NCBI RefSeq assembly: GCF_900639985.1
Contig: NZ_CAAAIM010000001.1
Span: forward strand, 248,001-312,000
Source of the DNA: Legionella rowbothamii
GTDB taxonomy: Bacteria; Pseudomonadota; Gammaproteobacteria; Legionellales; Legionellaceae
Length of the DNA: 64,000 bases
Direction: 5' to 3'
This document shows positions 46,020 to 55,598 of the stretch, piece by piece (positions within the stretch are counted from its first letter, which is position 1; each line of letters begins with the position of its first letter). Position numbers and translations under genes: made by a program. Under the pieces are notes generated by a model. The model was not told where the DNA came from, did not search any database, and worked only from the letters and a program-made list of their open reading frames with translations.

Positions 46020-46106
46020 ACGCTCAGTGGGCGATAAATTAACAAGAGGCACGGGGACTGTTACCTGTATTTTTTGCAGATAGTGTTCTAAATTAATTTT
46101 TGGCAT
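46008..46106 (-). CDS. Possible small ORF (32 residues) downstream of the Lrp-type gene
   Basis: ATG 46106 is preceded by AAGGGA six bases upstream, a strong ribosome site, and the frame encodes MPKINLEHYLQKIQ...PLVNLSPTERLEL before TAG. After the stop the frame continues only briefly. It could be a short peptide or the start of a decayed gene. It overlaps the end of the opposite-strand small ORF by 12 bases. Confidence 0.3.
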   Translation of the reverse strand: MPKINLEHYLQKIQVTVPVPLVNLSPTERLEL

Positions 46107-46153
46107 GATTAATCCCTTATTCTATAGTCTGTAGCCTGCTTGCTTCTTCTCTT

Positions 46154-46624
46154 TTATAAATGCTCTAAAGGCAGGGCCGTTGTTTCGCAAATGTTTCTTA
46201 AAATAAAACTTGAGTGAACACTACTTACACAATTAATACGTGTTAACTGTTCTAATAAAAAAGCTTGATAAGCGTTTAAATCAGGTACTATTACCTTTAA
46301 CAAATAATCAGCGGATTGCCCAGTAATTAAATAACATTGCACCACCTCCGGAAGGAAACCAATATGCTCTTCAAATTGGGCCATTACTGACGGCTGATGG
46401 CTGTTTAGGCCCACTAAAATAATTACCGTTAGATTTAACCCCAGTTTTGCAGGTTCAAGTAGCGCAACTTGTTTTTTAATATAGCCCTGATCCATTAATA
46501 AGCCAACACGGCGAAGGCAAGATGAAGGTGATAGAGCCACGCGTTCGGCGAGTTCTTGGTTGCTAATTTGACAATTTATTTGCAGGACTTCAAGGATCTT
46601 TTTATCAATTCGGTCTAGGGTCAT
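46154..46624 (-). CDS. Lrp/AsnC-family transcriptional regulator
   Basis: A 156-residue regulator. The N-terminal winged helix-turn-helix reads LDRIDKKILEVLQINCQISNQELAERVALSPSSCLRRV, and the C-terminal RAM/AsnC effector domain contains VVQCYLITGQSADYLLKVIVPDLNAYQAFL. Start set at ATG 46624 to match family length; ATG 46645 would add seven residues. It is divergent from an MFS transporter gene, which it may regulate in response to an amino acid. Confidence 0.92.
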   Translation of the reverse strand: MTLDRIDKKILEVLQINCQISNQELAERVALSPSSCLRRVGLLMDQGYIKKQVALLEPAKLGLNLTVIILVGLNSHQPSVMAQFEEHIGFLPEVVQCYLITGQSADYLLKVIVPDLNAYQAFLLEQLTRINCVSSVHSSFILRNICETTALPLEHL

Positions 46625-46822
46625 TTTATTTTTAATAAGTATCATGATTATTTTTCATAATAGCATTTTCTTTGGTTTTTTCATGAAAAAATGAAATTTT
46701 AATTCAAATTTAATCTTTTTATATTAATTTTTGAAAAAAAATTTCAATCCAAATGCGATAAAATAGTCGTTGCTCATAGAGTGCGCAAGATGTGTTTAAT
46801 ATTGCTTTATTTGAGGATGCTT

Positions 46823-48040
46823 ATGTCTGTTTCACGCGTTATCGCCTGGTTTGTTTGGATTATTGTTTCAATTTTTTATGCCTATCAATATATATTAAGA
46901 GTAATGCCAAGTATCATGCTTAATGATATTACCTCACAGTTTCATATTAATGCGACTGAGTTTGGTCAATTCTCTGGAGTTTATTACCTTGGTTATTCCT
47001 TGCTACATTTACCTATAGGCATTATGTTGGACCGTTTCGGACCACGCAAAGTAATGACCGGTTGTATTTTATTGACCGTCATCGGACTATTACCGATTAT
47101 TTTTGCAGAACATTGGGTGTATCCATTGGTGGGCAGGGCGCTAATTGGCGTTGGCTCCTCAGCGGCAATCTTAGGTGTTTTTAAAATAATTCGCATGACA
47201 TTTAATGAGCGTCTCTTCCCACGTATGCTAAGTTTGTCCGTTATGATAGGTCTTGTTGGGGCGATTTATGGCGGTGGACCAGTAAGTTATCTTTGCCAGT
47301 GGTTGGGTTATAAGCAAGTAGTTGAGATATTTGTTGTAATGGGGCTAGTTTTGGCTTTAGTGACTTGGTTAATTGTGCCCGATGCCAAGCCAGTTCAGCA
47401 TGAATCGGTCCGTGCCAATATAAAAGCTATTTTTACTAACAGTAAAATCATGATGATGTGCTTTTTTGCTGGTCTAATGCTGGGACCGCTAGAGGGGTTT
47501 TCTGATGTATGGGGACCTGTTTTCTTAAAAGAGGCTTATCAGTTAAATAGCGCTACAGCCACCTATTTGCCTTCAATGATTTATTTGGGGATGTGCTTTG
47601 GAGCACCAGTATTAAGTTTTATTGCCGAAAAAACGGGCTATTACTTAGGGACTATTATTGCTTCAGGTATTATCATGTGCTTAATTTTTGCCTTATTAAT
47701 TACAGGCATTTTAGCAGTACCGAGCATTACTATAAGCTTTGCGCTGGTAGGGGTTTGTTGTGCTTATCAGATTTTAGCTATCTATAAAATATCGACTTAT
47801 GTACCGGAAGATTTGGCCGGTCTTGCCACTGCAATTGCAAATATGATCATTATGATTTTTGGCTATGCGTTTCACTCCACGATTGGCTTTGTAATTAATG
47901 TTTATGGCGGGGTTAATGATCCGCAAGCTTTTGTTTACGGAATTGGGGTAATTCCTGTAACTCTGGCAGCCGGAGTACTAGGGTTTCTTATTTTGGCTTA
48001 TCAGGAAAAATCCTACTTAAATCGGATTAGCGCAGCTTAA
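46823..48040 (+). CDS. MFS transporter
   Basis: A 405-residue major-facilitator protein with about 12 membrane helices. The loop 2-3 signature LPIGIMLDRFGPRKVM is present. Start ATG 46823 was chosen because GAGG lies six bases upstream; an upstream GTG at 46781 would add 14 residues. It is divergent from the Lrp-type gene, which suggests amino-acid or organic-acid transport. Legionella has many MFS amino-acid carriers (Pht family), but I see no specific signature here. Confidence 0.88.
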   Translation: MSVSRVIAWFVWIIVSIFYAYQYILRVMPSIMLNDITSQFHINATEFGQFSGVYYLGYSLLHLPIGIMLDRFGPRKVMTGCILLTVIGLLPIIFAEHWVYPLVGRALIGVGSSAAILGVFKIIRMTFNERLFPRMLSLSVMIGLVGAIYGGGPVSYLCQWLGYKQVVEIFVVMGLVLALVTWLIVPDAKPVQHESVRANIKAIFTNSKIMMMCFFAGLMLGPLEGFSDVWGPVFLKEAYQLNSATATYLPSMIYLGMCFGAPVLSFIAEKTGYYLGTIIASGIIMCLIFALLITGILAVPSITISFALVGVCCAYQILAIYKISTYVPEDLAGLATAIANMIIMIFGYAFHSTIGFVINVYGGVNDPQAFVYGIGVIPVTLAAGVLGFLILAYQEKSYLNRISAA

Positions 48041-48045
48041 AAATC

Positions 48046-48073
48046 TACAAAAACCTGGTTGCTCGCAACCAGG
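48046..48073 (-). terminator. Terminator of the ankyrin gene
   Basis: CCTGGTTGC (48054-48062) pairs with GCAACCAGG (48065-48073). On the minus strand it is followed by TTTTTGTAGATTTTT, 19 bases past the stop of the ankyrin gene. The arms are identical to those at 24647-24666. Confidence 0.78.
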
Positions 48074-48091
48074 CTTCGCCTAATGATCAAG

Positions 48092-50464
48092 CTACGATGC
48101 TAATCTCATCGTAGTTTTATAATCACAAGCAAATTGTATTAGCATTTCTAAAAAATCTTTTCCTTCTTGAGATAAACCTATATCGGCATCCATTTCAGTC
48201 TGAATTATGGAGATTATCTCTCCGGGGCTTGCATTAACTTGAGCTTTAATTACTTCCATAATTTTTATAAACAATGCTTTATCACCATGTGGACTTAATA
48301 CTGCTTGCTCTATTATCGGGAAACGATCTGCAGGCTCAATATTCATAAGACAGGAGCATAATTGCTTTTGTAACGGGAGTGCATGTTTTAATGATTGATA
48401 GAGATTTAATAGTAAGGCTATATTTTTGTTGCTTATATTCATCTCCTCATTACAAGGAATGCCATTCTGCACATACCAGGATAAAATTTTGCTAATGGTG
48501 GGAATATGCCTTTGATAAATCGCAAGATGTAAGGTTGAAATAAAACCCATACTCATTCTAGGCTCAACCCCTTGAGCCAATAATACATCCACCAAATGAT
48601 AGTGTTTTTGACGAATAGCGAGATCAAGTAGGCTAACCCCTTGATGTAATTGCCTAAAATTACTTCCATATTCAGTAAATAAGGTAACTAATGGAAGTGA
48701 TCCATTTTCTATTACGGTAAGAATACAGGATAATTCTCCAGCACGATTAATCTGAGTTAATGCACCATACTGAAGCAGTAATTGAGCCATTTTAAAATTA
48801 TTTTGCTGGCACGCAATATAAAGCGGACTCATAAGGGAATTGGGGGAATTTGCAAAGTAACTCAATGCGTTCGGATCAGCCCCACTTTCCAATAATTGTT
48901 TCGCCAAAAGCCGGTTACTTGACCAGATTGCTCGATGTAATAATGTGACGCCATATTGATCTTTTTCATTCACCACATCGCGATGCTGAATTAATAGATT
49001 GAGTATCTCACTATTTTCATTGTCCATAGCACACATTGCAGCAGTATGATTTGCATAAAATGGTGCAAACACTGCCCCAAAAAAACTCAGCGCCCTCAGA
49101 ATATTGTCATCCGGTGTAATTAACATCGGAATTGTAGGTGTTCTAAGTAAAGAATCAATCTGAGCATTATTTTCTAATAAATAATCTACTACTTCTGCAT
49201 GACCTTTAAGCACCGCGATAATAAGGGGGCTCATCCCTGTAGATGAGTAGGCATTGACGTCTGCGCCATGAGCAATTAAAAGTTTTACCTTATCTAATTC
49301 ACCGAAATTGCTAGCCATATAAAGAGGAGTAACATTCTCTATGGAGTGAAATAATGATTCACTTGGTTCTTTGAGCAGTATTTTCTTCGTTACAGGCTGA
49401 TTCACATCAGCACCATGAGCTATCAGTATTTTTGCAACACGTGCTGTAGCATAATGAAGCGGTGAAAAACCTAAGCCATCTTTAGCATTTATTTCAATGC
49501 CATGAGCAAGTAATTGTTTTATATTTTTCTGAGCATTACCTATAACAGCTAAATGCAAAGGGGATAAATAATCAGTAGGAGAATCGCTAGGCTCTGTGGT
49601 AATAATGTGCTGCTCTGCATTTTTTTCATCGATAAATTGACTGCAAAGTTGCTCTAACTCACTAAAATCAAATACAAGCTCTTTATTTTGTTTGGGAATT
49701 ATTATCCCCAATGGAATGTGTGTGCCTTTAGATTCATTTTTATAAACTGTATTAAGAATAAAATTGGATAGGGACTCTACGTTACTGAAGGGTGAGATTA
49801 TTTTCAAATGATCCGAATTATAATAAATCCATTCATTTGAGGATAATTGATGATAAAGCGCAAAGATTTTCCGACCTGTGCTCATTAAAATAGGGACATT
49901 CGCTGGAAGTTTTTGCAATATCTCTGTGAGTCTTTGTTTCGGTAAAACCTGGTAGGACTCAAATTCAGACCGAGCGATGATATCTGTGTCATGTTGAGAG
50001 CCAAGCCACAAATATAGGTTTTGCAACCTATCTAGCGACCCGATAAACTCCTCCATAAAGGGATCACGGGGAATTTCTACGCTTAATAAACAATGTCGTT
50101 CGTCTGGGCTGATATGTAAGGATGCAACCAATTGTTGAATTTGATCACGAAAGTTTAGACTTTTAAGACCGGGAAATTGAATCAAAAGTTCTTTATATTT
50201 TTCATTGGCTTGGCGCCATTCTTGGGTTTCTTTGAGCCGCCGAATGTGCTCTAATAAATATTCATCTTCTGTCCAGGCGTTAATATTCTCGATTAGGCTA
50301 TAAAACTTATTCCATTCTTTAGCTCCAGCAAAGTTGCAGAACAAAAGCCCCAACCCCAGACTATAACCTGGCATTAATGTGTTTGCTAATTTGACGCGAC
50401 CTCGATTAATACGATAAACATTTATCTTTTCATCGATTAGCCATTCTTGTTTGGGTGAGGTCAT
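48092..50464 (-). CDS. Ankyrin-repeat protein, probable Dot/Icm effector
   Basis: A 790-residue protein. The N-terminal 300 residues form a helical region without known motif. From about 300 to 670 there are about nine ankyrin repeats, for example SPLHLAVIGNAQKNIKQLLAHGIEINAKD, TPLYMASNFGELDKVKLLIAHGADVNAYS and TLLHRAIWSSNRLLAKQLLESGADPNA. The C-terminal 120 residues are helical. No signal peptide. Legionella Ank/LegA proteins of this build are common type IV substrates, but I cannot match it to a named one. Confidence 0.88.
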   Translation of the reverse strand: MTSPKQEWLIDEKINVYRINRGRVKLANTLMPGYSLGLGLLFCNFAGAKEWNKFYSLIENINAWTEDEYLLEHIRRLKETQEWRQANEKYKELLIQFPGLKSLNFRDQIQQLVASLHISPDERHCLLSVEIPRDPFMEEFIGSLDRLQNLYLWLGSQHDTDIIARSEFESYQVLPKQRLTEILQKLPANVPILMSTGRKIFALYHQLSSNEWIYYNSDHLKIISPFSNVESLSNFILNTVYKNESKGTHIPLGIIIPKQNKELVFDFSELEQLCSQFIDEKNAEQHIITTEPSDSPTDYLSPLHLAVIGNAQKNIKQLLAHGIEINAKDGLGFSPLHYATARVAKILIAHGADVNQPVTKKILLKEPSESLFHSIENVTPLYMASNFGELDKVKLLIAHGADVNAYSSTGMSPLIIAVLKGHAEVVDYLLENNAQIDSLLRTPTIPMLITPDDNILRALSFFGAVFAPFYANHTAAMCAMDNENSEILNLLIQHRDVVNEKDQYGVTLLHRAIWSSNRLLAKQLLESGADPNALSYFANSPNSLMSPLYIACQQNNFKMAQLLLQYGALTQINRAGELSCILTVIENGSLPLVTLFTEYGSNFRQLHQGVSLLDLAIRQKHYHLVDVLLAQGVEPRMSMGFISTLHLAIYQRHIPTISKILSWYVQNGIPCNEEMNISNKNIALLLNLYQSLKHALPLQKQLCSCLMNIEPADRFPIIEQAVLSPHGDKALFIKIMEVIKAQVNASPGEIISIIQTEMDADIGLSQEGKDFLEMLIQFACDYKTTMRLAS

Positions 50465-50733
50465 AACAGCTTACATCAAAGTTACCCTTATTAATTATAG
50501 CTATAATTGGACTAATATCTAACTTATTAGGGCACATAATAATCACACGAGTCGTAAATGTAACAACAAATCATCATCTATACTTGAAAGACAAGTATTT
50601 TGCTCAAAAGAAGTGGAGCACATTGAAAAACTAATAAAAGCAGCATGTAGGGAACTGGATTCGAGGTAAAAATAGTCCGTTTCAGAATTATTGACCAATT
50701 TAACTAAATAATGGTTTAGCAAGGCGGGTATCG

Positions 50734-51732
50734 ATGAAAACCAAAATTAACATTTTTATAATCCTGTGCCTGTTTTATTCTTCCTCATACTCTTTTAACA
50801 AAAATAGCTTACCCAACGACGCGACGACGACCTTAAATACCCTCTACGAAAAAGGCAAAGCTATTACCCAAGGAAAGCAGGCCTCTTATATTCCGGAGTT
50901 GGCAAAGGTTGATCCGGAATTATTTGCTATTTCTATAGTAACTGTTGATGGGGAATCATTGTCGGTAGGTAATGCAGATACCTTGTTTTCTTTGCAATCT
51001 ATATCCAAAATATTTGCCTATGCCTTGGCATTATCGGATAATGGTGAAGAGATTATTTTTAATAAGATTGGTCTCGAAGCAACCGGGGAGCCTTTTAACT
51101 CTATTCGATCTCTGGAGCAGGATACACCTCATAATCCCTTTGTTAATGTCGGTGCCATACAAACTACGAGCTACATCAAAGGAGACGATTCAACTCAAAA
51201 ATGGAATCGTCTTTTATCGTTTATTGGAAACTTAAGTGATGGAAAGCCCTTTTTAAGCCAGAAAATTTACGCATCAGAATCACAGACAAATAGACGTAAT
51301 CACGCAATAGCTCAATTACTAAAATCCCGTGACATGCTTGTTGGTGAGCCGGATGAGGTGTTAGATAGATATACTAAAGCCTGTTCAATTATGGTGAATA
51401 CCAAGCAGCTAGCTTTAATGGGGGCAACTCTGGCAAACCATGGTATCCACCCGATAACCAAACAACAGGTCATTGCTCCCGAATTTGTGCGTGATGTCTT
51501 ATCTGAAATGGTGATCAACGGGATTTATGAGAAAAGTGGATCTTGGTTTGTTACCATTGGTATTCCATCAAAAAGCGGGGTGAGTGGGGGAATCATTGCA
51601 ATTATACCCAATAAAATGGCCATTGCGGTGTACTCGCCTCGTCTTGATAAAGCAGGTACAAGTGTTCGCGGTCAGGCCGTTCTTAAAGCCCTTTCTCGGA
51701 AGTGGAGATTGCATCTCTTGGAGCAGCGCTAG
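50734..51732 (+). CDS. glsA: Exported glutaminase
   Basis: A 332-residue serine-dependent beta-lactamase-fold glutaminase. FSLQSISKIF holds the SxxK catalytic pair, and EPFNSIRSLE, NPFVNVGAI and SKSGVSGGIIAIIP match the family blocks. Unlike most bacterial glutaminases it begins with a signal peptide (MKTKINIFIILCLFYSSSYS), so it would hydrolyse glutamine in the periplasm or outside. MINAGAI is altered to FVNVGAI, a mild change. It is alone on its strand between the ankyrin and GDSL genes. Confidence 0.9.
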   Translation: MKTKINIFIILCLFYSSSYSFNKNSLPNDATTTLNTLYEKGKAITQGKQASYIPELAKVDPELFAISIVTVDGESLSVGNADTLFSLQSISKIFAYALALSDNGEEIIFNKIGLEATGEPFNSIRSLEQDTPHNPFVNVGAIQTTSYIKGDDSTQKWNRLLSFIGNLSDGKPFLSQKIYASESQTNRRNHAIAQLLKSRDMLVGEPDEVLDRYTKACSIMVNTKQLALMGATLANHGIHPITKQQVIAPEFVRDVLSEMVINGIYEKSGSWFVTIGIPSKSGVSGGIIAIIPNKMAIAVYSPRLDKAGTSVRGQAVLKALSRKWRLHLLEQR

Positions 51733-51753
51733 AGGAGTTTCTGTGGCTTGACT

Positions 51754-51793
51754 GCGGTATCCTGACTTATGGATACCGCGGTCGAGCCGCGGT
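51754..51793. repeat. CCGCGG-N5-CCGCGG repeat (copy 4) with an extra hairpin
   Basis: ACCGCGG (51775-51781), TCGAG, CCGCGGT (51787-51793), directly preceded by a second inverted repeat GCGGTATCC (51754-51762) / GGATACCGC (51771-51779). The two can form alternative hairpins. Located after the glutaminase gene. Confidence 0.78.
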
Positions 51794-51832
51794 AATTCGC
51801 TAGTTTAGGATAAATGAACGAGCTAGTGTGTT

Positions 51833-53776
51833 TTACATCCCTAAAACTACAGCGTGTTCTTCGGTTTGCTGCATTATAGCAGCAGGCTCATGCTCCTTTC
51901 TGTTCTTTAAGTGCTCAAGTTTTTTCACAACCACGGGATCTAACTCTAAATTATGGCGTCGAGCCGGAGCAACCTTAACATCCAGCATACTCGCCATTTT
52001 TGCAGGTGAACTTATTCTTTCATTCTTCGGCGATTGACGCTCTAAAGCATCCATCGCATCAGCGATGGCAGGAATAGTCAGATTGGGACCTTTTTCCTCT
52101 GACCACCAGCCTAAATCACTCATGGCTTCACGTACATAATCTCCTGCTTGCGTAGGATTTTTAAGTGCGTAATTTAAAATCATCCTCAATGCTTCTTGAG
52201 GGGCCGTATAATCAATTGGTAATCCTTTTCTAGAATAAGACCACAAGCCTAAGAAACTTCCTTGCAATTTATCGTGGTATTTTTCTCTAAATAAGTGGCA
52301 CAATTTTTCAGCAGTTTGCTCCTCTGGCGCTGAAACATTGTACATAGCTAAACCTTTTTTATCTTGGACAAATCGCTCCATTAATAAAGCATGCATGGTA
52401 GCAGTAGGGTGCACATCGTCCCAAAACATATGTCTACACCCAGGGGAAGTTCCCTCTGGAGTGATTTGAAAATCTTTTGAAGAAACATACGCTTCTTTAA
52501 GCTTACTTTGGTCAAAGTATTCAGCATATTTTGATTGCGCCCCTTGTGTAAGAACATCTTGATAAATTTCACTAAAAACAGATTTAATATCAAAGAGTTC
52601 AATCGAGCAATTAGGATGCCTAACTTTTAATTCATTGAGTTTTAATTTGAGTTGGGTATTAAAATACTCAGATACTTTATGTGCATTGGTACGTTCTTCT
52701 TCAGAACTGTTTTGAAAACGAGGCGTTAACGATAAATCAGGTAAATCACATACGACAACATGACTATAACCTTGATCCAACAAGCGCTCAAGGCTGTCAA
52801 TAGTTCCTTTCACCGCAAGATTAGCTGCAGCTTCCATTGGTCTGGCATTGGCTGTAATTAAATCATTAGCTCCAGAAAACAAGGTAATCAACGTTTTGTC
52901 TTTTTGCTCCTGAGTAATCTCCCGTTGTTCATTACGCTTCAAAAATTGAGTAATTTGCTCTGGTAAGTTAGAAACGATTAAACGAGTAAAAAACAATTTT
53001 AATGCTGTAAACGGAGAGAAAATAGAAAGGAATTTGGTTGATCCGTTGTAATTATGAGATGTAGAGCCACCTTGGCTATTGTTTTCAAGAAACACCTGGC
53101 CATTAAAATGGGCTTTACGACCACTATCAAGCGAATAGCTCTCTTGTACATAACGGCTATAACGGGGATCAGTAATATATTTGTCTGCTAAATCGTCGCT
53201 AGACTCTTGGAGTTGAACATTTAAAGCTACCTGCTCGGCGTTTTTATCGTGAGCAATAATAGCATCTGCAGCATCAGCATTATCGAGGATTTTAGCTTTA
53301 CCCTTCGGCTTATTTGTCTCTTGGGCGACTAAAATTGCCTCTTCAGAATCCTGTTCTCTTTTCTTACGTTTTACCTGAATCGATTGATTATAAACCTCAT
53401 CCCAAGTAAATTTTGTACGATCTGCACGCGTCTGAGAAATTACATCATCACTTATGTCTGCATTATCCAGATTATATCGACTAAACCCATGAGCCGAATC
53501 TTTTTTTATTTGAGTATCACTTGCAAATTTGCTAACCAGCCTTGCTTTTAGCGCATCAGCCCAAGTGTATCCATTGGTAAATCGCTCTGTGGGTGATTTA
53601 TCCAAATGAAGCATTTTCAACCATAACCATCTAGCCCATGAGCCTAAAAATGAAGCTTTTTCACCCATGTTTTTGCCATCAGAAAGACTATCACCAAAGA
53701 TGACAAAGTAATTTATTTCTGGTTTTTTCTTACCATGAACGCTGGTGTATTCATTAGGCTGTTTCGAGATAGTCAT
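51833..53776 (-). CDS. GDSL/SGNH lipase-like protein without signal peptide, effector candidate
   Basis: A 647-residue SGNH hydrolase. VIFGDSLSDGKN has the nucleophile Ser30, TLFSGANDLI gives the GxND block, and DDVHPTATMHALL the DxxH end of the triad. An insertion of about 150 charged residues (about 110-210) sits between block I and the rest, and a C-terminal domain (about 480-647) follows. Secreted Legionella relatives such as PlaA and PlaC carry signal peptides; this one does not, which points to type IV export or a cytosolic role. Confidence 0.85.
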   Translation of the reverse strand: MTISKQPNEYTSVHGKKKPEINYFVIFGDSLSDGKNMGEKASFLGSWARWLWLKMLHLDKSPTERFTNGYTWADALKARLVSKFASDTQIKKDSAHGFSRYNLDNADISDDVISQTRADRTKFTWDEVYNQSIQVKRKKREQDSEEAILVAQETNKPKGKAKILDNADAADAIIAHDKNAEQVALNVQLQESSDDLADKYITDPRYSRYVQESYSLDSGRKAHFNGQVFLENNSQGGSTSHNYNGSTKFLSIFSPFTALKLFFTRLIVSNLPEQITQFLKRNEQREITQEQKDKTLITLFSGANDLITANARPMEAAANLAVKGTIDSLERLLDQGYSHVVVCDLPDLSLTPRFQNSSEEERTNAHKVSEYFNTQLKLKLNELKVRHPNCSIELFDIKSVFSEIYQDVLTQGAQSKYAEYFDQSKLKEAYVSSKDFQITPEGTSPGCRHMFWDDVHPTATMHALLMERFVQDKKGLAMYNVSAPEEQTAEKLCHLFREKYHDKLQGSFLGLWSYSRKGLPIDYTAPQEALRMILNYALKNPTQAGDYVREAMSDLGWWSEEKGPNLTIPAIADAMDALERQSPKNERISSPAKMASMLDVKVAPARRHNLELDPVVVKKLEHLKNRKEHEPAAIMQQTEEHAVVLGM

Positions 53777-53924
53777 ATAGTCAAAACCTGATCAGAGTGA
53801 TTCATAGTTGAGTATTTTATCTGAAAATTATTAAGGTTTTATTAGGGATGGGTAAAGCAATTTATGGGCTGGCTTATTTTTTATTGGCTATACTTAAAGC
53901 AAGTCTCTTCCTCGTGTTGCTTAT

Positions 53925-54270
53925 ATGAGTAAAAAGTCAAAATGTACGGTGGGTTTCCTAGTCTCCGCTGCACAAATGGCTTATAAAATAGGAAGAAACA
54001 ATCATGTTGATGCCCAAGAAATAGAGGACAATAGTTACTCCATCGAACGTTCTATTGCACCAATTGGAAGTCATGGGACAGGTGACCTCCTCTGGCTGCA
54101 GTATATCTTAAATCGGAGGATCCTTATGTGCCAATTATCATCGCAGTTTGTTAATTATATCTCCTGATGTGGTGAGCAATCTACTACTTCAGCAGTACTA
54201 TGGTAATACGTTTGTATTTAAGAGTGAGCAGAGTGCTAATGAGAATGCCACTGTATTTAGTCCCAGCTAG
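53925..54270 (+). pseudogene. Frame-disrupted remnant of an unknown gene
   Basis: The first frame runs 80 residues (MSKKSKCTVGFLVSAAQMAYKI...) to a stop at 54167. Coding character continues in the adjacent frame (LLIISPDVVSNLLLQQYYGNTF...) to TAG at 54270. One frameshift near 54120 would join them. No family recognised; both parts could also be chance frames. Confidence 0.35.
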
Positions 54271-54297
54271 CTAAAATAGTGCAATCACACTCAACTA

Positions 54298-55407
54298 TTA
54301 AGGAAACTTCGGTGACTTCGGGATCTCATCGGAAAAGTCATGGGATTCTGAATCGGTTAAGCTCGAAATGATCTTTCTACTTTCGACTAAATCTTCCCCA
54401 CTCAAGGATGTGCTCGAGGTTGCGACAGCAACAACTTGTTGGCGATAAGAGCTCAAATGAGCCGTATAATTATTTGCAACCTCTTTTAATTCTGAATCTT
54501 GTTTAATGTCTTTCCCAAGCAAATGAGCAAGTAAAAGAGTCCTAAAAGAGTGTCGATCTTGTTTCGAGTATTCTCCCTGAGTAAGAAACTCTGTTATCAT
54601 TGCGGAACGCGCATCCTGGTCGCTCAATTTATTTACTTGCTTAATAAATCCTTCAGCTGTCACTAAACCCTTTGCATTATGCGTACTGAAAAAGTAGCTA
54701 CCTATAAAATTTCTATAATGAGCTAGAACTGGACCAAATGGATTGGCATCTTGTAATAACAGCTTATATTTTGCACGCTCTTCCTCGGTATGATAATGCT
54801 CTGGTTTGACAACGATTAATTTCATTGGGATGTGGCGCGCTTGGGCAACTGAGTCAATTTTTTGAAGACAACTGATATCATCATCCGCATAGAGCAATGT
54901 TCCCAGCTGCTCATCGCTCATATGCGCTAAAAAATAACGAAATGCCTGTTCCTTTTGGAAAGCGGCTTGCTCCTCTCTTCTAGGTTTCACCGCAACTACA
55001 TCATAGGGCTGGCTCGCATAAGCATGCCAACGTGTTTGATAAGCTTGATGGTCTTCTTTCTTTTCCGTGGCATAAGCTGCTGTATAAAGATCTTTATAAG
55101 CTGCTCCAGGCCCCTTGCCATAGGCAACGTCGGCAACAGTAAGAACAGCATTTACTTTTATACCCTGACGTTCTAGCTCATCAATAAGGATTTTACGCGT
55201 CATGCGTTCCTCATCAGATTGTACCTCTCTATTACTTGGGGCAGAATCAGACAAATCCATATTGGTTAGAAAATAAACTTCTTGGACTCCACTGGCTTTA
55301 AGCCCATCTACAAGTGCTTGATTAAGCTCACGGTACCGTCCACCTTCAGCGTCTTGATGAGTCATTCTTAGGGTATCATCCACATCCAAAAGTACAGTAA
55401 GAGGCAT
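54298..55407 (-). CDS. HAD-like phosphatase-fold protein, effector candidate
   Basis: A 369-residue protein. LLDVDDTLRMT (Asp 8 and 10) is HAD motif I, YFLTNMD fits motif II, and LLYADDDISCL the acidic motif IV, so the phosphotransfer site looks complete. The C-terminal about 160 residues are helical, ending in a Ser/Glu-rich tail (SSLTDSESHDFSDEIPKS), which resembles Dot/Icm signals. No signal peptide. Substrate unknown. It is divergent from the VWA gene. Confidence 0.72.
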   Translation of the reverse strand: MPLTVLLDVDDTLRMTHQDAEGGRYRELNQALVDGLKASGVQEVYFLTNMDLSDSAPSNREVQSDEERMTRKILIDELERQGIKVNAVLTVADVAYGKGPGAAYKDLYTAAYATEKKEDHQAYQTRWHAYASQPYDVVAVKPRREEQAAFQKEQAFRYFLAHMSDEQLGTLLYADDDISCLQKIDSVAQARHIPMKLIVVKPEHYHTEEERAKYKLLLQDANPFGPVLAHYRNFIGSYFFSTHNAKGLVTAEGFIKQVNKLSDQDARSAMITEFLTQGEYSKQDRHSFRTLLLAHLLGKDIKQDSELKEVANNYTAHLSSYRQQVVAVATSSTSLSGEDLVESRKIISSLTDSESHDFSDEIPKSPKFP

Positions 55408-55598
55408 AGTTAATTTCCTTGAGTTTTATACTTAAACAATACAGCATGATTAAATATTTTTCAAATCATGCGATCATCTATAGAAATACGGCTTTAAAAC
55501 CCAAACATTAGAACAATAAAAGTTTTTATTGAGCAATGCTTTGTTTGTATGTATTATCTCGCACAAATATGATTTTAATTTAAATAGATGGGGTGAGA

